A stretch of 7,691 bases of DNA from Desulfobacteraceae bacterium (GCA_003354055.1 PIVQ01000325.1:1-7691); one strand, 5' to 3'; counted from the first letter of the stretch, positions 1-6,515 are shown. Numbers and translations are program-made. Notes: generated by a model not told the origin, from the letters alone.

Positions 1-731
1 CCGCCCGGTGCGAGGCAATCCCCGGCCTGATCAATGATGATCCGTATGGCATCCAGGCCGTCAGGCCCACCATCCAGGGCCAACCTGGGCTCATGATCTT
101 TTATTTCAGGGGCAAGGGTCTCAACATCGGCCCTTGGAATATACGGCGGATTGGACAAAATAAGATTAAAACCTGATATTTTTGCCACAGCATCCAGCCA
201 GGAACCCTGGAAAAAGTTAATCCGGGTTTCTGCAATATCTTGGGCATTGGCCTTGGCAGTGGCCAGGGGGAAGCCAGAGAGATCACTGGCAAAGTAGAGA
301 TGATCGGGACAGGCCTTGGCCAGGGATACGATAATGGCACCCGAGCCGACGCCAAGTTCAATGACACGGGCGGTACGCCCGGCGCCTTCACAGGACTTGA
401 GATAGTCCATGGCGGTTTCCACCAGAACTTCGGTATCCGGTCTTGGAATCAATACGCCTGTACCCACCTTGAAGTTGGCCTCGAAGAACCCTTTTTCTCC
501 TGTGATATAGGCCACAGGCTCCCGGTTGACCCTTCGCCTGATCAGGGTCTTAAACCCGGCAAGCTCCTGTTTTTCAAGGGGCCTGTCATGCTGGAGATAA
601 AGATCCAAACGCCTCAGATCAAGGGTTTTGGACAAAAGGATTTCAGCGGTCAGCCTGGGACTGTCGATACTGTGATCGCCAAAATAGTCTTCGGTCCAGT
701 TGAGTATGGTTTTAATAGTCCAGTCAGCCAC
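1..731 (-). CDS. prmC: Peptide chain release factor N5-glutamine methyltransferase (PrmC/HemK), 3' end cut by window edge
   Basis: PrmC uses S-adenosylmethionine to methylate the glutamine of the GGQ motif in release factors RF1 and RF2, which speeds peptide release. 243 codons are visible; the family is usually about 280 residues, so roughly 40 C-terminal residues lie outside the window. Seen in the translation: a helical N-terminal substrate-binding domain (about 1-75), the linker motif IPRPDTE at 95-101, the SAM-binding glycine motif ELGVGSGA at 125-132, and the catalytic NPPY motif at 194-197, which holds the target glutamine. I chose a GTG start at 729-731 because the protein then begins MADWTIKTILNW, which lines up with the usual PrmC start; no ATG lies in frame nearby. 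The ribosome binding site is poor, so translation may be coupled to prfA, which ends 20 bases upstream. Family assignment is firm; the exact start is less so. Confidence 0.95.
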   Translation of the reverse strand, partial: MADWTIKTILNWTEDYFGDHSIDSPRLTAEILLSKTLDLRRLDLYLQHDRPLEKQELAGFKTLIRRRVNREPVAYITGEKGFFEANFKVGTGVLIPRPDTEVLVETAMDYLKSCEGAGRTARVIELGVGSGAIIVSLAKACPDHLYFASDLSGFPLATAKANAQDIAETRINFFQGSWLDAVAKISGFNLILSNPPYIPRADVETLAPEIKDHEPRLALDGGPDGLDAIRIIIDQAGDCLAPG

Positions 732-751
732 GGGATCAGATAGAGAGGGGA

Positions 752-1816
752 CTAACCCATCTCTTTGAGGGCTTCAGCCTGGTTATGGGTCCGCAACTCG
801 TCAATAATCTCCTGGATATCCCCTTCCATGATATTGTCAAGCTTATACAGGGTCAAACCGATGCGATGATCTGTCATTCGGCCCTGGGGGAAATTGTAAG
901 TCCGAATCCTGCCGGAACGGTCTCCGGTACCGACCTGACCTTTCCGTTCAGCGGCACGTTTGGCATCCTCTTCCCGGACCTTGGCGTCCAGTATCCTGGA
1001 CTTCAGCACGCCCATGGCCTTGGCCCTGTTTTTGTGCTGGGACTTTTCATCCTGGCAGGTGGCGGTTACCCCGGTGGGAACATGGGTAATCCGGACCGCA
1101 GAATCGGTTGTGTTGACGGACTGACCACCCGGCCCTGACGACCTGAACACATCTATCTTCAAGTCAGCCGGATTGATGTCGATATCCACATCTTCAGCTT
1201 CAGGCAGAACCGCCACGGTCACGGCAGAGGTATGCACCCGGCCCTGGGTTTCAGTTTCAGGCACCCGCTGCACCCGGTGTGTACCACTTTCATATTTAAA
1301 GTCGGAATAGGCACCCTTACCACGGATCATGGACACGACTTCCTTGAACCCGCCTGCCGAGGAAGGATTCTTCTCAATGATTTCAATATTCCAATTTCTC
1401 GACTCGGCATACCTGGTATACATCCGGAACAGCTCTCCGGCAAATAGGCCGGCCTCTTCTCCGCCCGTACCGGCACGGATTTCCAGGATGACGTTTTTCC
1501 CGTCCCTCGGATCCTTGGGCATCAACAGAATATTGAGACTTTCATTCAGGGTTCTTATCTGGACCTCAAGGCCGGGAATCTCTTCCTTTGCCATGGCTCG
1601 CATTTCCGGATCATCGTCTCGGAGAAGCTCTTTAGCCTCTTCAAGCTCTTCCAGAGCCCCCTCATATTCCCGGAATACCGGCACAATCTTATTGAGTTCA
1701 CCATGTTCTTTGAGGTATCCCTGGTATTTTTTCTGGTCACTGAGAACCTCAGGATCACTCAGCAGTTGCTCAATTTTGATAAACCGTTCTTCAATGCCTT
1801 TTAATTTTTCAATCAT
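752..1816 (-). CDS. prfA: Peptide chain release factor 1 (RF1)
   Basis: RF1 recognises UAA and UAG stop codons in the ribosomal A site and triggers hydrolysis of the finished peptide from tRNA. It is full length (354 residues, family about 355-360). The codon-recognition tripeptide is of RF1 type, PET at 186-188 inside [17 protein letters not shown] (E. coli RF1 has PAT there; RF2 would have SPF). The catalytic GGQ is at 230-232 in [15 protein letters not shown], and GTGGEE at 116-121 is also typical. The N-terminal 80 residues are rich in Glu and Leu, as expected for the helical domain 1. The ATG has a modest AGGG about 10 bases upstream. prmC, which methylates this GGQ, follows 20 bases after the stop. 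An intrinsic terminator lies only about 25 bases before the start codon, so transcription probably comes from read-through. Confidence 0.98.
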   Translation of the reverse strand: MIEKLKGIEERFIKIEQLLSDPEVLSDQKKYQGYLKEHGELNKIVPVFREYEGALEELEEAKELLRDDDPEMRAMAKEEIPGLEVQIRTLNESLNILLMPKDPRDGKNVILEIRAGTGGEEAGLFAGELFRMYTRYAESRNWNIEIIEKNPSSAGGFKEVVSMIRGKGAYSDFKYESGTHRVQRVPETETQGRVHTSAVTVAVLPEAEDVDIDINPADLKIDVFRSSGPGGQSVNTTDSAVRITHVPTGVTATCQDEKSQHKNRAKAMGVLKSRILDAKVREEDAKRAAERKGQVGTGDRSGRIRTYNFPQGRMTDHRIGLTLYKLDNIMEGDIQEIIDELRTHNQAEALKEMG

Positions 1817-1840
1817 GATAGAAACGCCCTGGGTGGAAAT

Positions 1841-1874
1841 TCAAAAAGGGGCACTTTTTTAAAAGCACCCCTTT
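1841..1874 (-). terminator. Intrinsic terminator between rpmE and prfA
   Basis: Read leftward, the sequence forms AAAGGGGTGCTTTT, a short A-rich loop, and AAAAGTGCCCC, followed by TTTTT. The stem has two adjacent G-U wobbles in the leftward RNA; in the rightward RNA the same positions would be C-A mismatches, so the hairpin is directional. It lies 21 bases after the rpmE stop and ends about 25 bases before the prfA start. It should end or attenuate rpmE transcripts and partly uncouple prfA-prmC from rho-rpmE. Confidence 0.75.
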
Positions 1875-1895
1875 AATCGATTGAAACGATAAAAC

Positions 1896-2114
1896 TTAAA
1901 CCAGCTTGCTTGCGTCAAACCCTGCGTATTTTTTCTTAAAACGGTCAATTCTACCTGCAGAGTCGACCAATTTTTGTTTCCCGGTGAAGAAAGGATGGCA
2001 TTGGGAACAAATTTCAACCTTGATATTCTCTTTGGTGGATCCTACGTCAAAGCTGGCACCGCATGCACAGGATGCAGTTGTTTTTGTGTAGTTCGGGTGG
2101 ATGTCTTTTTTCAT
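1896..2114 (-). CDS. rpmE: 50S ribosomal protein L31, zinc-binding type
   Basis: L31 is a small protein of the large ribosomal subunit that helps form a bridge to the small subunit. The 72 residues match the family length (about 70) and start with the hallmark MKKDIHPNY. Four cysteines, C16, C18, C36 and C39, give the CxC...CxxC zinc site of the C+ form, as distinct from the cysteine-free, zinc-independent paralogue (YkgM type) used in zinc starvation. The stretch [10 protein letters not shown] at 39-48 and [10 protein letters not shown] at 54-63 are also typical. The start has AAGGAG 11 bases upstream, a rather long spacing. It lies between rho (82 bases upstream) and a terminator, an order common in Proteobacteria-like genomes. 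Confidence 0.97.
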   Translation of the reverse strand: MKKDIHPNYTKTTASCACGASFDVGSTKENIKVEICSQCHPFFTGKQKLVDSAGRIDRFKKKYAGFDASKLV

Positions 2115-2131
2115 GTTACACGTAACTCCTT
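2115..2131 (-). promoter_or_regulatory. rpmE ribosome binding site with a dyad in the spacer
   Basis: Leftward reading gives AAGGAG (2131-2126), then 11 bases, then ATG. The spacer plus one base of the Shine-Dalgarno forms the dyad GTTAC-GT-GTAAC (2126-2115). The ribosome binding site is clear. The dyad could be chance; its two-base centre is too tight for an RNA hairpin, so any role would be at DNA level or through partial pairing. Confidence 0.5.
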
Positions 2132-2197
2132 GATCAGGCCTTCGTTATAAAAAGCCTTAAAATATTAAATAATCTTAAATTACCACTATTGTTTCTC

Positions 2198-3445
2198 TTA
2201 TGAATTCATCAAATCAAGAAACTCTGCATTATCCTTTGTTCCTTGCATTTTTTCAAGTAAAAACTGCATACTGTCAACAGAATTTAAACTTGAGAGCAGT
2301 TTTCTTAAGATCCATACCCGGTTCAAAACTGTCGGATCGAGCAGCAGTTCTTCCTTTCTGGTACCGGACTTATTCATATCAATGGCTGGATAAACTCTTT
2401 TATCAGCAAGTTTTCTGTCCAGAACCAACTCCATATTACCGGTTCCCTTGAACTCTTCAAAGATAACCTCGTCCATCCGACTGCCGGTATCCACCAAAGC
2501 CGTGGCGATAATGGTCAGGCTGCCGCCTTCTTCAATGTTACGGGCCGCACCGAAAAAGCGTTTCGGACGATCCAGAGCGTTTGAATCCACGCCACCGGAC
2601 AGGATCTTTCCCGAAGGCGGCATGACGGAGTTGTAGGCCCTGGCAAGACGGGTGATACTATCCAGAAGGATAACCACGTCATGACCCTGCTCTACGATTC
2701 TCTTAGCTTTTTCAATGACCATTTCCGCTACCTGAACATGACGTTCGGAAGGTTCATCAAAGGTGGAAGAGATAACTTCCGCATCCACGGACCGGGCCAT
2801 GTCTGTTACTTCCTCAGGACGCTCATCAATGAGAACGATCATGGGAACGATATTTTTATGGGCCTTAATCATGGAATTGGCAATATTCTGCAAAAGCATT
2901 GTCTTACCGGCCTTGGGCGGAGACACAATGAGCCCGCGCTGACCGAATCCGATGGGACACATCATATCAATAACCCGGGTGGAATAGTTATCCGGCTCAC
3001 ACTCAAGATGCATCTTCCGCTCAGGGTACAGGGGCATCAGGTTATCAAAAAGAATGGTTTCCGCAGCCATATCAGGATTCAGAAAATTCACCGCCTCTAC
3101 TTTGAGCAGGGCAAAGTACCGTTCGGAATCCTTTGGCTGGCGAACCTGGCCGGAGATAGTATCACCGGTTCTCAGATTGAACCGCCGGATCTGGGACGGG
3201 GATACATAGATATCATCAGGTCCCGGAAGGTAATTGTATCCCGCGGCCCGTAAAAATCCAAAACCATCCGGGAGAATCTCAAGGGTTCCCTCCCCGTAGA
3301 TCTGACCGCTCTCCTCGATATTGGCCTGGAGCAGGGCAAAGATCAATTCCTGTTTCTTAAGTCCCCCAATTCCCTGGATATTGTACTTTTTAGCAAGCTG
3401 GGTCAGCTCACTGATTTTCATCTTATTGAGTTCTACAAGATTCAT
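2198..3445 (-). CDS. rho: Transcription termination factor Rho
   Basis: Rho is a hexameric RNA-dependent ATPase that binds C-rich nascent RNA, translocates along it and dislodges RNA polymerase. The 415 residues match the family (E. coli 419). Domains in order: N-terminal SAP-like Rho_N domain (about 1-45), cold-shock-like RNA-binding domain (about 50-125) with GFGFLR at 61-66 and DDIYVS at 77-82, and the RecA-like ATPase. Visible ATPase motifs are Walker A PPKAGKT at 176-182, the catalytic-glutamate region LIDERPEEV at 205-213, Walker B VVILLDS at 257-263, the Q-loop [10 protein letters not shown] at 282-291 and GTGNMEL at 334-340. There is no long insertion between Rho_N and the RNA-binding domain, unlike in some Actinobacteria. 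GGGAG lies 5 bases before the ATG, a good ribosome binding site. coaE is upstream with a gap of 154 bases. Confidence 0.99.
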   Translation of the reverse strand: MNLVELNKMKISELTQLAKKYNIQGIGGLKKQELIFALLQANIEESGQIYGEGTLEILPDGFGFLRAAGYNYLPGPDDIYVSPSQIRRFNLRTGDTISGQVRQPKDSERYFALLKVEAVNFLNPDMAAETILFDNLMPLYPERKMHLECEPDNYSTRVIDMMCPIGFGQRGLIVSPPKAGKTMLLQNIANSMIKAHKNIVPMIVLIDERPEEVTDMARSVDAEVISSTFDEPSERHVQVAEMVIEKAKRIVEQGHDVVILLDSITRLARAYNSVMPPSGKILSGGVDSNALDRPKRFFGAARNIEEGGSLTIIATALVDTGSRMDEVIFEEFKGTGNMELVLDRKLADKRVYPAIDMNKSGTRKEELLLDPTVLNRVWILRKLLSSLNSVDSMQFLLEKMQGTKDNAEFLDLMNS

Positions 3446-3551
3446 TCAGTCTCCCGATTTTCATTATATTTGCATATGAGTATATTAAGATTAGTGTGTT
3501 TAGGGATACCTTTTTGACAATACTTGCGGCCTAAGCAGCCTGCGGGAAAAA

Positions 3552-3579
3552 AAGATAGATTTTGAAGTACTTAATACAA
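3552..3579 (-). promoter_or_regulatory. Possible sigma70-type promoter for rho
   Basis: In the 154-base coaE-rho gap the leftward strand shows TTGTAT (3579-3574), a 16-base spacer and TATCTT (3557-3552). If used, it would leave a leader of about 100 bases before rho. Matches are partial and the region is A/T-rich, so this is tentative. Rho genes are often autoregulated through such leaders in other bacteria, but no specific attenuation structure is evident here. Confidence 0.3.
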
Positions 3580-3599
3580 TAGGGTTAATTAATGCATTC

Positions 3600-4223
3600 T
3601 TATTTTTTTGTCAAGCGCTGTTTTACCAATTTTTCATACAGGCTTGAAACCGCGGAAAACAGGTCGCCGGCCTTTCCCTGATTATAGATCACATAATCCG
3701 CCCGTTTAATTTTTTCATGCTGGTCCATCTGCAGGGCCAACATTTTTTTAGCGGCAGTAAAATCCACATTGTCCCGGGCGCAAATCCGCTCAACCAGCTT
3801 TGCCTCAGATGTGGCCACAGCCACAATGACGTCAAAATAGGCTTCCATACCCAACTCAAAGAGGAGAGGCACCTCCACGGCACAGGCGTGCTCGTTCTGA
3901 TAGTCGGCAGTTTGCATCTGCAGTTCCATCTCTTCTATAATAATAGGATGGAGAACACCTTCCAATTGTTTTCGCAAATCCGGGTGGCTCACAATTATTT
4001 TTCGCAATTTTGCCCGATCCAGACCATGCTTCTTATCCACCACATCAGAGCCGAATATTGATACCACCTTCTTATAGGCCTTTTGCCCGGGTTCCACCAC
4101 CTGCCTTGCAATGCGGTCACAATCGAGGGTGATCAACCCTAATTGGTTAAAGACCTTACAGACAAGGCTTTTACCGGATCCTGCCGATCCTGTCACCCCG
4201 ATTTTAAGTATTTTATTTTTCAT
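3600..4223 (-). CDS. coaE: Dephospho-CoA kinase
   Basis: CoaE phosphorylates the 3'-hydroxyl of dephospho-CoA with ATP, the final step of coenzyme A synthesis. The 207 residues match the family (about 200). The P-loop GVTGSAGSGKS is at 9-19, and LDCDRIAR at 33-40 matches the conserved 'DxDxxAR'-type substrate site. LHPII at 91-95, EVPLLFE at 117-123 and KRADYVIYN at 173-181 are the usual later motifs. The start ATG has GAGG a few bases upstream. It is transcribed divergently from ndk and is the first gene of the leftward block leading to rho. A candidate promoter lies about 60-90 bases upstream of its start. Confidence 0.97.
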   Translation of the reverse strand: MKNKILKIGVTGSAGSGKSLVCKVFNQLGLITLDCDRIARQVVEPGQKAYKKVVSIFGSDVVDKKHGLDRAKLRKIIVSHPDLRKQLEGVLHPIIIEEMELQMQTADYQNEHACAVEVPLLFELGMEAYFDVIVAVATSEAKLVERICARDNVDFTAAKKMLALQMDQHEKIKRADYVIYNQGKAGDLFSAVSSLYEKLVKQRLTKK

Positions 4224-4276
4224 CTATCCTCGATTTTGCCCATTTGAGATCCCCTATCCTGCTCATTTCATAGAAT

Positions 4277-4306
4277 TTGACTTATAATATGGTGTTATGC
4301 TATTTT
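4277..4306 (+). promoter_or_regulatory. Predicted ndk promoter (extended -10)
   Basis: TTGACT (4277-4282), an 18-base spacer, then TATTTT (4301-4306) preceded by TGC, which makes an extended -10. Transcription would begin near 4313, giving a leader of about 48 bases before the ndk ATG. A perfect TATAAT at 4283-4288 also occurs but lacks a recognisable -35. The hexamers overlap the candidate promoter of the divergent coaE gene. Confidence 0.55.
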
Positions 4307-4310
4307 GCAA
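4281..4310 (-). promoter_or_regulatory. Predicted coaE promoter, interleaved with that of ndk
   Basis: Leftward reading gives TTGCAA (4310-4305), an 18-base spacer and TATAAG (4286-4281). It would start coaE transcripts near 4275, about 50 bases before the coaE ATG at 4223. It occupies almost the same DNA as the ndk promoter on the other strand. Confidence 0.45.
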
Positions 4311-4313
4311 CCC

Positions 4314-4327
4314 CGTTTTATAAAACG
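4314..4327. repeat. Perfect 14-bp palindrome in the ndk leader
   Basis: CGTTTTATAAAACG is a perfect palindrome placed at or just after the predicted ndk start point and 19 bases before its AAAGGA ribosome binding site. It could be an operator for a dimeric regulator. A hairpin at RNA level would be weak because the arms are A/U-rich with no loop. The match is seen; the function is inferred. Confidence 0.45.
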
Positions 4328-4360
4328 AACCTAAACCAGAAATATAAAGGAAACCAACAC

Positions 4361-4780
4361 ATGGAAAGAACATTATCCATTATCAAGCCCGACGGCGTTC
4401 AAAAAAATGTCATTGGCGAAGTTATCAAACGCTTTGAAAGCAACGGTATCAAAATTGCCGCCATGAAAATGATCCAACTGACCAAAACCCAGGCCGAAGG
4501 ATTTTACGCCGTTCATAAAGAACGCCCCTTTTTCGGCAGCCTCACTGATTTCATGACCTCCGGCCCCATCGTTGTCATAGCGCTTGAGGGTGAAGATGTC
4601 ATTGCCAAAAACAGAAAACTCATGGGCGCCACCAATTTTAAAGAAGCCGAAGAAGGCACCATTCGTAAAGACTATGCTACTGATATTGAAAAGAATGTGG
4701 TTCACGGCTCAGATGCCCCTGAAACCGCAGCTTTTGAAATCGGTTATTTTTTCAACGACCTTGAAATTCAGGTTCGTTAA
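4361..4780 (+). CDS. ndk: Nucleoside diphosphate kinase
   Basis: Ndk moves the gamma-phosphate from ATP to other nucleoside diphosphates through a phospho-histidine, keeping the (d)NTP pools balanced. The 139 residues match the family (about 140). [15 protein letters not shown] at 2-16 holds the conserved lysine (K9), and NRKLMGATN at 84-92 and GTIRKDYA at 99-106 are the nucleotide-binding segments. The catalytic histidine is H115 in [12 protein letters not shown]. The open frame extends upstream to 4277, but I chose ATG 4361 because the family begins [12 protein letters not shown] and AAAGGA lies about 9 bases before it. It is monocistronic, divergent from coaE, and followed by a structured 3' region and terminator. 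Confidence 0.98.
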   Translation: MERTLSIIKPDGVQKNVIGEVIKRFESNGIKIAAMKMIQLTKTQAEGFYAVHKERPFFGSLTDFMTSGPIVVIALEGEDVIAKNRKLMGATNFKEAEEGTIRKDYATDIEKNVVHGSDAPETAAFEIGYFFNDLEIQVR

Positions 4781-4810
4781 TCAGTAGCCCATCCGTTAGG
4801 AATCGTTACA

Positions 4811-4885
4811 AAATAACTTGATCTAAATTATTTCCAAAACCCCTTAAAAGACTGGGTATTTTGAAAACAAAAGATCAAGTAATTT
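4811..4885 (+). repeat. 75-nt imperfect inverted repeat in the ndk 3' region
   Basis: AAATAACTTGATC (4811-4823) pairs with GATCAAGTAATTT (4873-4885) at 12 of 13 positions. Inside it, CAAAACCC (4835-4842) pairs with GGG-TA-TTTTG (4854-4863) with a two-base bulge, giving a nested stem. An alternative pairing of CCAAAA (4834-4839) with TTTTGG just beyond 4882 is also possible. It lies between the ndk stop and the terminator, so it would be in the ndk transcript. Function unknown: mRNA 3' stabilising structure, sRNA, or a small mobile-repeat relic. Confidence 0.55.
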
Positions 4886-4923
4886 TGGAGCCGATCCTTA
4901 GCTTCAGGTTCTGCCTGATCTTT

Positions 4924-4966
4924 CCCCCTGCCGAGATCTTTTTTCTGCAGGGGGATTTCTATTTTT
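4924..4966 (+). terminator. Intrinsic terminator of ndk
   Basis: Perfect 8-bp stem CCCCCTGC (4924-4931) and GCAGGGGG (4947-4954), with a 15-base loop, followed by a T-rich stretch ending in ATTTTT at 4961-4966. The T tract is only on the rightward side, so it serves ndk and not the convergent PPC-domain gene. It lies about 145 bases after the ndk stop, leaving a long 3' untranslated region. Confidence 0.75.
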
Positions 4967-4980
4967 GCCCGCCGGCGCCT

Positions 4981-5004
4981 CCTTAGGGGGCTATAGCCTT
5001 AGGG
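4981..5004. repeat. CCTTAGGG direct repeat flanking a palindrome at a gene end
   Basis: CCTTAGGG occurs at 4981-4988 and again at 4997-5004, exactly 16 bases apart, with the perfect palindrome GGCTATAGCC (4989-4998) between and partly within them. The second copy contains the stop codon of the leftward PPC-domain gene. There is no T tract on the leftward side, so it is not a standard terminator. It may be chance. Confidence 0.4.
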
Positions 5005-5442
5005 AATCAAAAGCTCAAATCCGGTTGTTTTGTCCAGCCTTCGGGTCCCGGTCGACCCCACAAGTTCATGAAGAATCACCTCCATAACCTGCCAGACCTT
5101 TACCCCGTTACGGATACAGCCGGTCGCGGTTGAGAACCCTCTGCCGCAGGCCATGTGCATATGAAGCACAGGCTCACCCGCCTCATCGGGAAACAGGGTG
5201 CCGGTGCCGGCCACTTCATGAACATTGTCCAGAACATGAGTTTTGGGCACGATGGTCTGGGCCCTGCCCTGTTCCGGCCCGGTCACAAGAGTGCTGCCGC
5301 GATCAGCACCACCCAATACAATCAGTGACGCTGCATTGATGCCCTGATCTTTTGCAAATTGTTCAATGGTCTCATGGACCACGTCTCCGTCTTCCAGGCG
5401 AATCACAAAGATCCGTCCGGATTTTGCCTCTGAATATTTCAT
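4999..5442 (-). CDS. PPC (DUF296) domain protein
   Basis: This is a 147-residue stand-alone PPC ('plant and prokaryote conserved', DUF296) domain protein. In plants the domain sits beside AT-hooks in DNA-binding proteins; bacterial single-domain members form trimers, and their biochemical role is largely unknown. Seen here: an N-terminal strand IFVIRLEDGD at 11-20, a helix HETIEQFAKDQGI at 23-35, ASLIVLGGADRG at 38-49, the histidine motif VLHMHM at 92-97 (a probable metal or ligand site), and GTGTL at 79-83. It has no AT-hook, signal peptide or membrane segment, so it should be cytosolic. It begins 25 bases after the larE stop in the same direction with only a weak AAGG ribosome binding site, so it is probably co-transcribed with larE. 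That invites, but does not prove, a role linked to metal or cofactor metabolism. Confidence 0.85.
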   Translation of the reverse strand: MKYSEAKSGRIFVIRLEDGDVVHETIEQFAKDQGINAASLIVLGGADRGSTLVTGPEQGRAQTIVPKTHVLDNVHEVAGTGTLFPDEAGEPVLHMHMACGRGFSTATGCIRNGVKVWQVMEVILHELVGSTGTRRLDKTTGFELLIP

Positions 5443-5467
5443 TGATATGTTTGCCTTAAGATAAGTT

Positions 5468-6301
5468 TCAGGTATTGCCGATGTTCATTTTTCCGGTGCG
5501 GTATCCGGTAAGATCCAGGGAAATAAAGGTGAATCCGATAATTTTCAATGCGCCGGATATTTTTTTTCGCACTGCAGGAACCATTACAGTCGGAACATCA
5601 TCGGCAAGCACCTCGATTCGGGCCAGGCTACCGTGGCACCTCACCCTGACCTGGAGAAACCCGAGATCATGCAGGACCTCTTCAGCCAGTTCAATCATCT
5701 CAAGTTTTTCCAGTGTAATAACCTCACCCGTGGGTATTCGGGTGGCCAGGCAAGACTGCGACGGCAGATCCCAGGTTGAAAGCCCCAATTGTCTTGAACA
5801 CTCCCGGATCTCCTGTTTTGAAAACCCGGCCTTTACCAGAGGGGCCTTAAATCCCAGTTCTTTTGCCGCCTCAATACCAGGCCGGTAATCCCCCAGATCA
5901 TCCAGATTAATACCGTGAACCAGGGTCTCAATCCCATGTTTCTTAGCTTCTTCCCTGATAGTCGAGAACCCCTGCAGCTTACAGAAATAACACCGCCTGT
6001 CATCATTGCAGACCACCTCCGGACAGTTCAAAATATCCAGATCATATAACAGATGCTCCACATCCATTTTCCCGGCTAACTCCAAAGCCCGCATTTTTTC
6101 CTTTTTGGTAAAAAAACGGGAGACAATGGTTATGGCCAAAATCTTTTCCAGACCGGCTGCGGCAGCTGCAGCCAATAAAAAGGCAGAGTCTGCCCCGCCT
6201 GAAAACGCAATGGCAAGTTGTTTGCGGCCCTTTAGCTCTGCTGTCAGGCAATCAAATTTTTTCTTGGATTCCCGGGATAACTCCGAAATATTAATGCTCA
6301 T
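5468..6301 (-). CDS. larE: LarE-type ATP-dependent sacrificial sulfur transferase
   Basis: LarE adenylates a pyridine dicarboxylate mononucleotide and inserts sulfur during synthesis of the nickel-pincer cofactor of lactate racemase and relatives. The 277 residues match the family (about 270-280). The PP-loop ATP-binding motif SGGADS is at 34-39. CYFCK at 104-108, NLDDLGDYRPG at 132-142, PSQSCLATRIPTG at 180-192 and the closing LDLTGYRTGKMN at 262-273 are typical. C184 matches the sulfur-donor cysteine of the Lactiplantibacillus enzyme. With the CxxC at 104/107 it gives three conserved-looking cysteines, so a cluster-assisted, non-sacrificial mechanism is conceivable (inference). No larA, larB or larC is in view. 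The ATG has no ribosome binding site of its own but overlaps the end of a 31-codon ORF with a strong one, so translation is probably coupled. An in-frame TGA 30 bases upstream rules out a longer ATG start. Confidence 0.93.
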   Translation of the reverse strand: MSINISELSRESKKKFDCLTAELKGRKQLAIAFSGGADSAFLLAAAAAAGLEKILAITIVSRFFTKKEKMRALELAGKMDVEHLLYDLDILNCPEVVCNDDRRCYFCKLQGFSTIREEAKKHGIETLVHGINLDDLGDYRPGIEAAKELGFKAPLVKAGFSKQEIRECSRQLGLSTWDLPSQSCLATRIPTGEVITLEKLEMIELAEEVLHDLGFLQVRVRCHGSLARIEVLADDVPTVMVPAVRKKISGALKIIGFTFISLDLTGYRTGKMNIGNT

Positions 6302-6386
6302 AAATATTAAACTTGGTTTTTGAATCGGTCAGAGCATCAATCCTGTCCTGATATGCCCTGCGCTTGATCAATACAGTAACAGCCAT
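6291..6386 (-). CDS. 31-residue ORF overlapping larE, probable internally deleted ABM-domain protein
   Basis: ATG at 6386 has AGGAG six bases upstream (6397-6393), the best ribosome binding site in the window. The ORF ends at TAA 6291, overlapping the larE start by 11 bases. The product starts MAVTVLIKRR and ends IDALTDSKTKFNIYEH. From memory of the family, small ABM-fold (antibiotic biosynthesis monooxygenase-like) proteins of about 95-100 residues in anaerobic Desulfobacterota begin with similar 'MAVxVLIKR' and end with similar 'IDxLLGxxTxYxIY' sequences. The ORF therefore looks like such a gene after an in-frame loss of about 65 central codons, which would remove the whole fold. What survives is the start signal and the junction with larE, so it may now act mainly as a translated leader for larE. 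It could instead be a genuine small peptide. The ORF and its ribosome binding site are seen; the ancestry is recalled, not searched. Confidence 0.5.
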   Translation of the reverse strand: MAVTVLIKRRAYQDRIDALTDSKTKFNIYEH

Positions 6387-6467
6387 GTTCATCTCCTGGT
6401 AGATGTCATTTTATACCCTTCTATCATATTTCCCTTAGATTTACCAAATTTTCAATCAATATAATTC

Positions 6468-6497
6468 TTGACTTTGCAAATCACTTTGGTGTATAAA
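6468..6497 (+). promoter_or_regulatory. Promoter of tRNA-Gln
   Basis: TTGACT (6468-6473), an 18-base spacer and TATAAA (6492-6497) lie directly before the tRNA, with the predicted start about 11 bases ahead of the mature 5' end. Good matches in the right place. Confidence 0.7.
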
Positions 6498-6515
6498 CCC
6501 CAACGTTGATTCTGC

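Noticed and set aside
240..743. Rightward open frame of 167 codons opposite prmC
   Set aside because: It is the complement of a clear PrmC protein carrying IPRPDTE, the SAM motif and NPPY on the other strand; its own translation shows no family character.
785..1862. Several rightward open frames opposite prfA
   Set aside because: They are antisense to an intact RF1 with PET and GGQ motifs; the translations are low-complexity (serine runs) and lack ribosome binding sites.
2681..3253. Rightward 190-codon open frame opposite rho
   Set aside because: Antisense to the conserved ATPase core of Rho; long antisense frames are expected opposite GC-rich codon positions.
3513..3545. TTGACA-like box and GC-rich dyad upstream of rho
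   Set aside because: The box faces rightward with no -10 or gene after it, and the dyad has a bulge and no T tract in either direction, so neither promoter nor terminator is supported.
4277..4360. Upstream extension of the ndk frame
   Set aside because: The extra 28 residues lie over the promoter and ribosome binding site and are absent from the Ndk family; the start at 4361 fits the family and AAAGGA.
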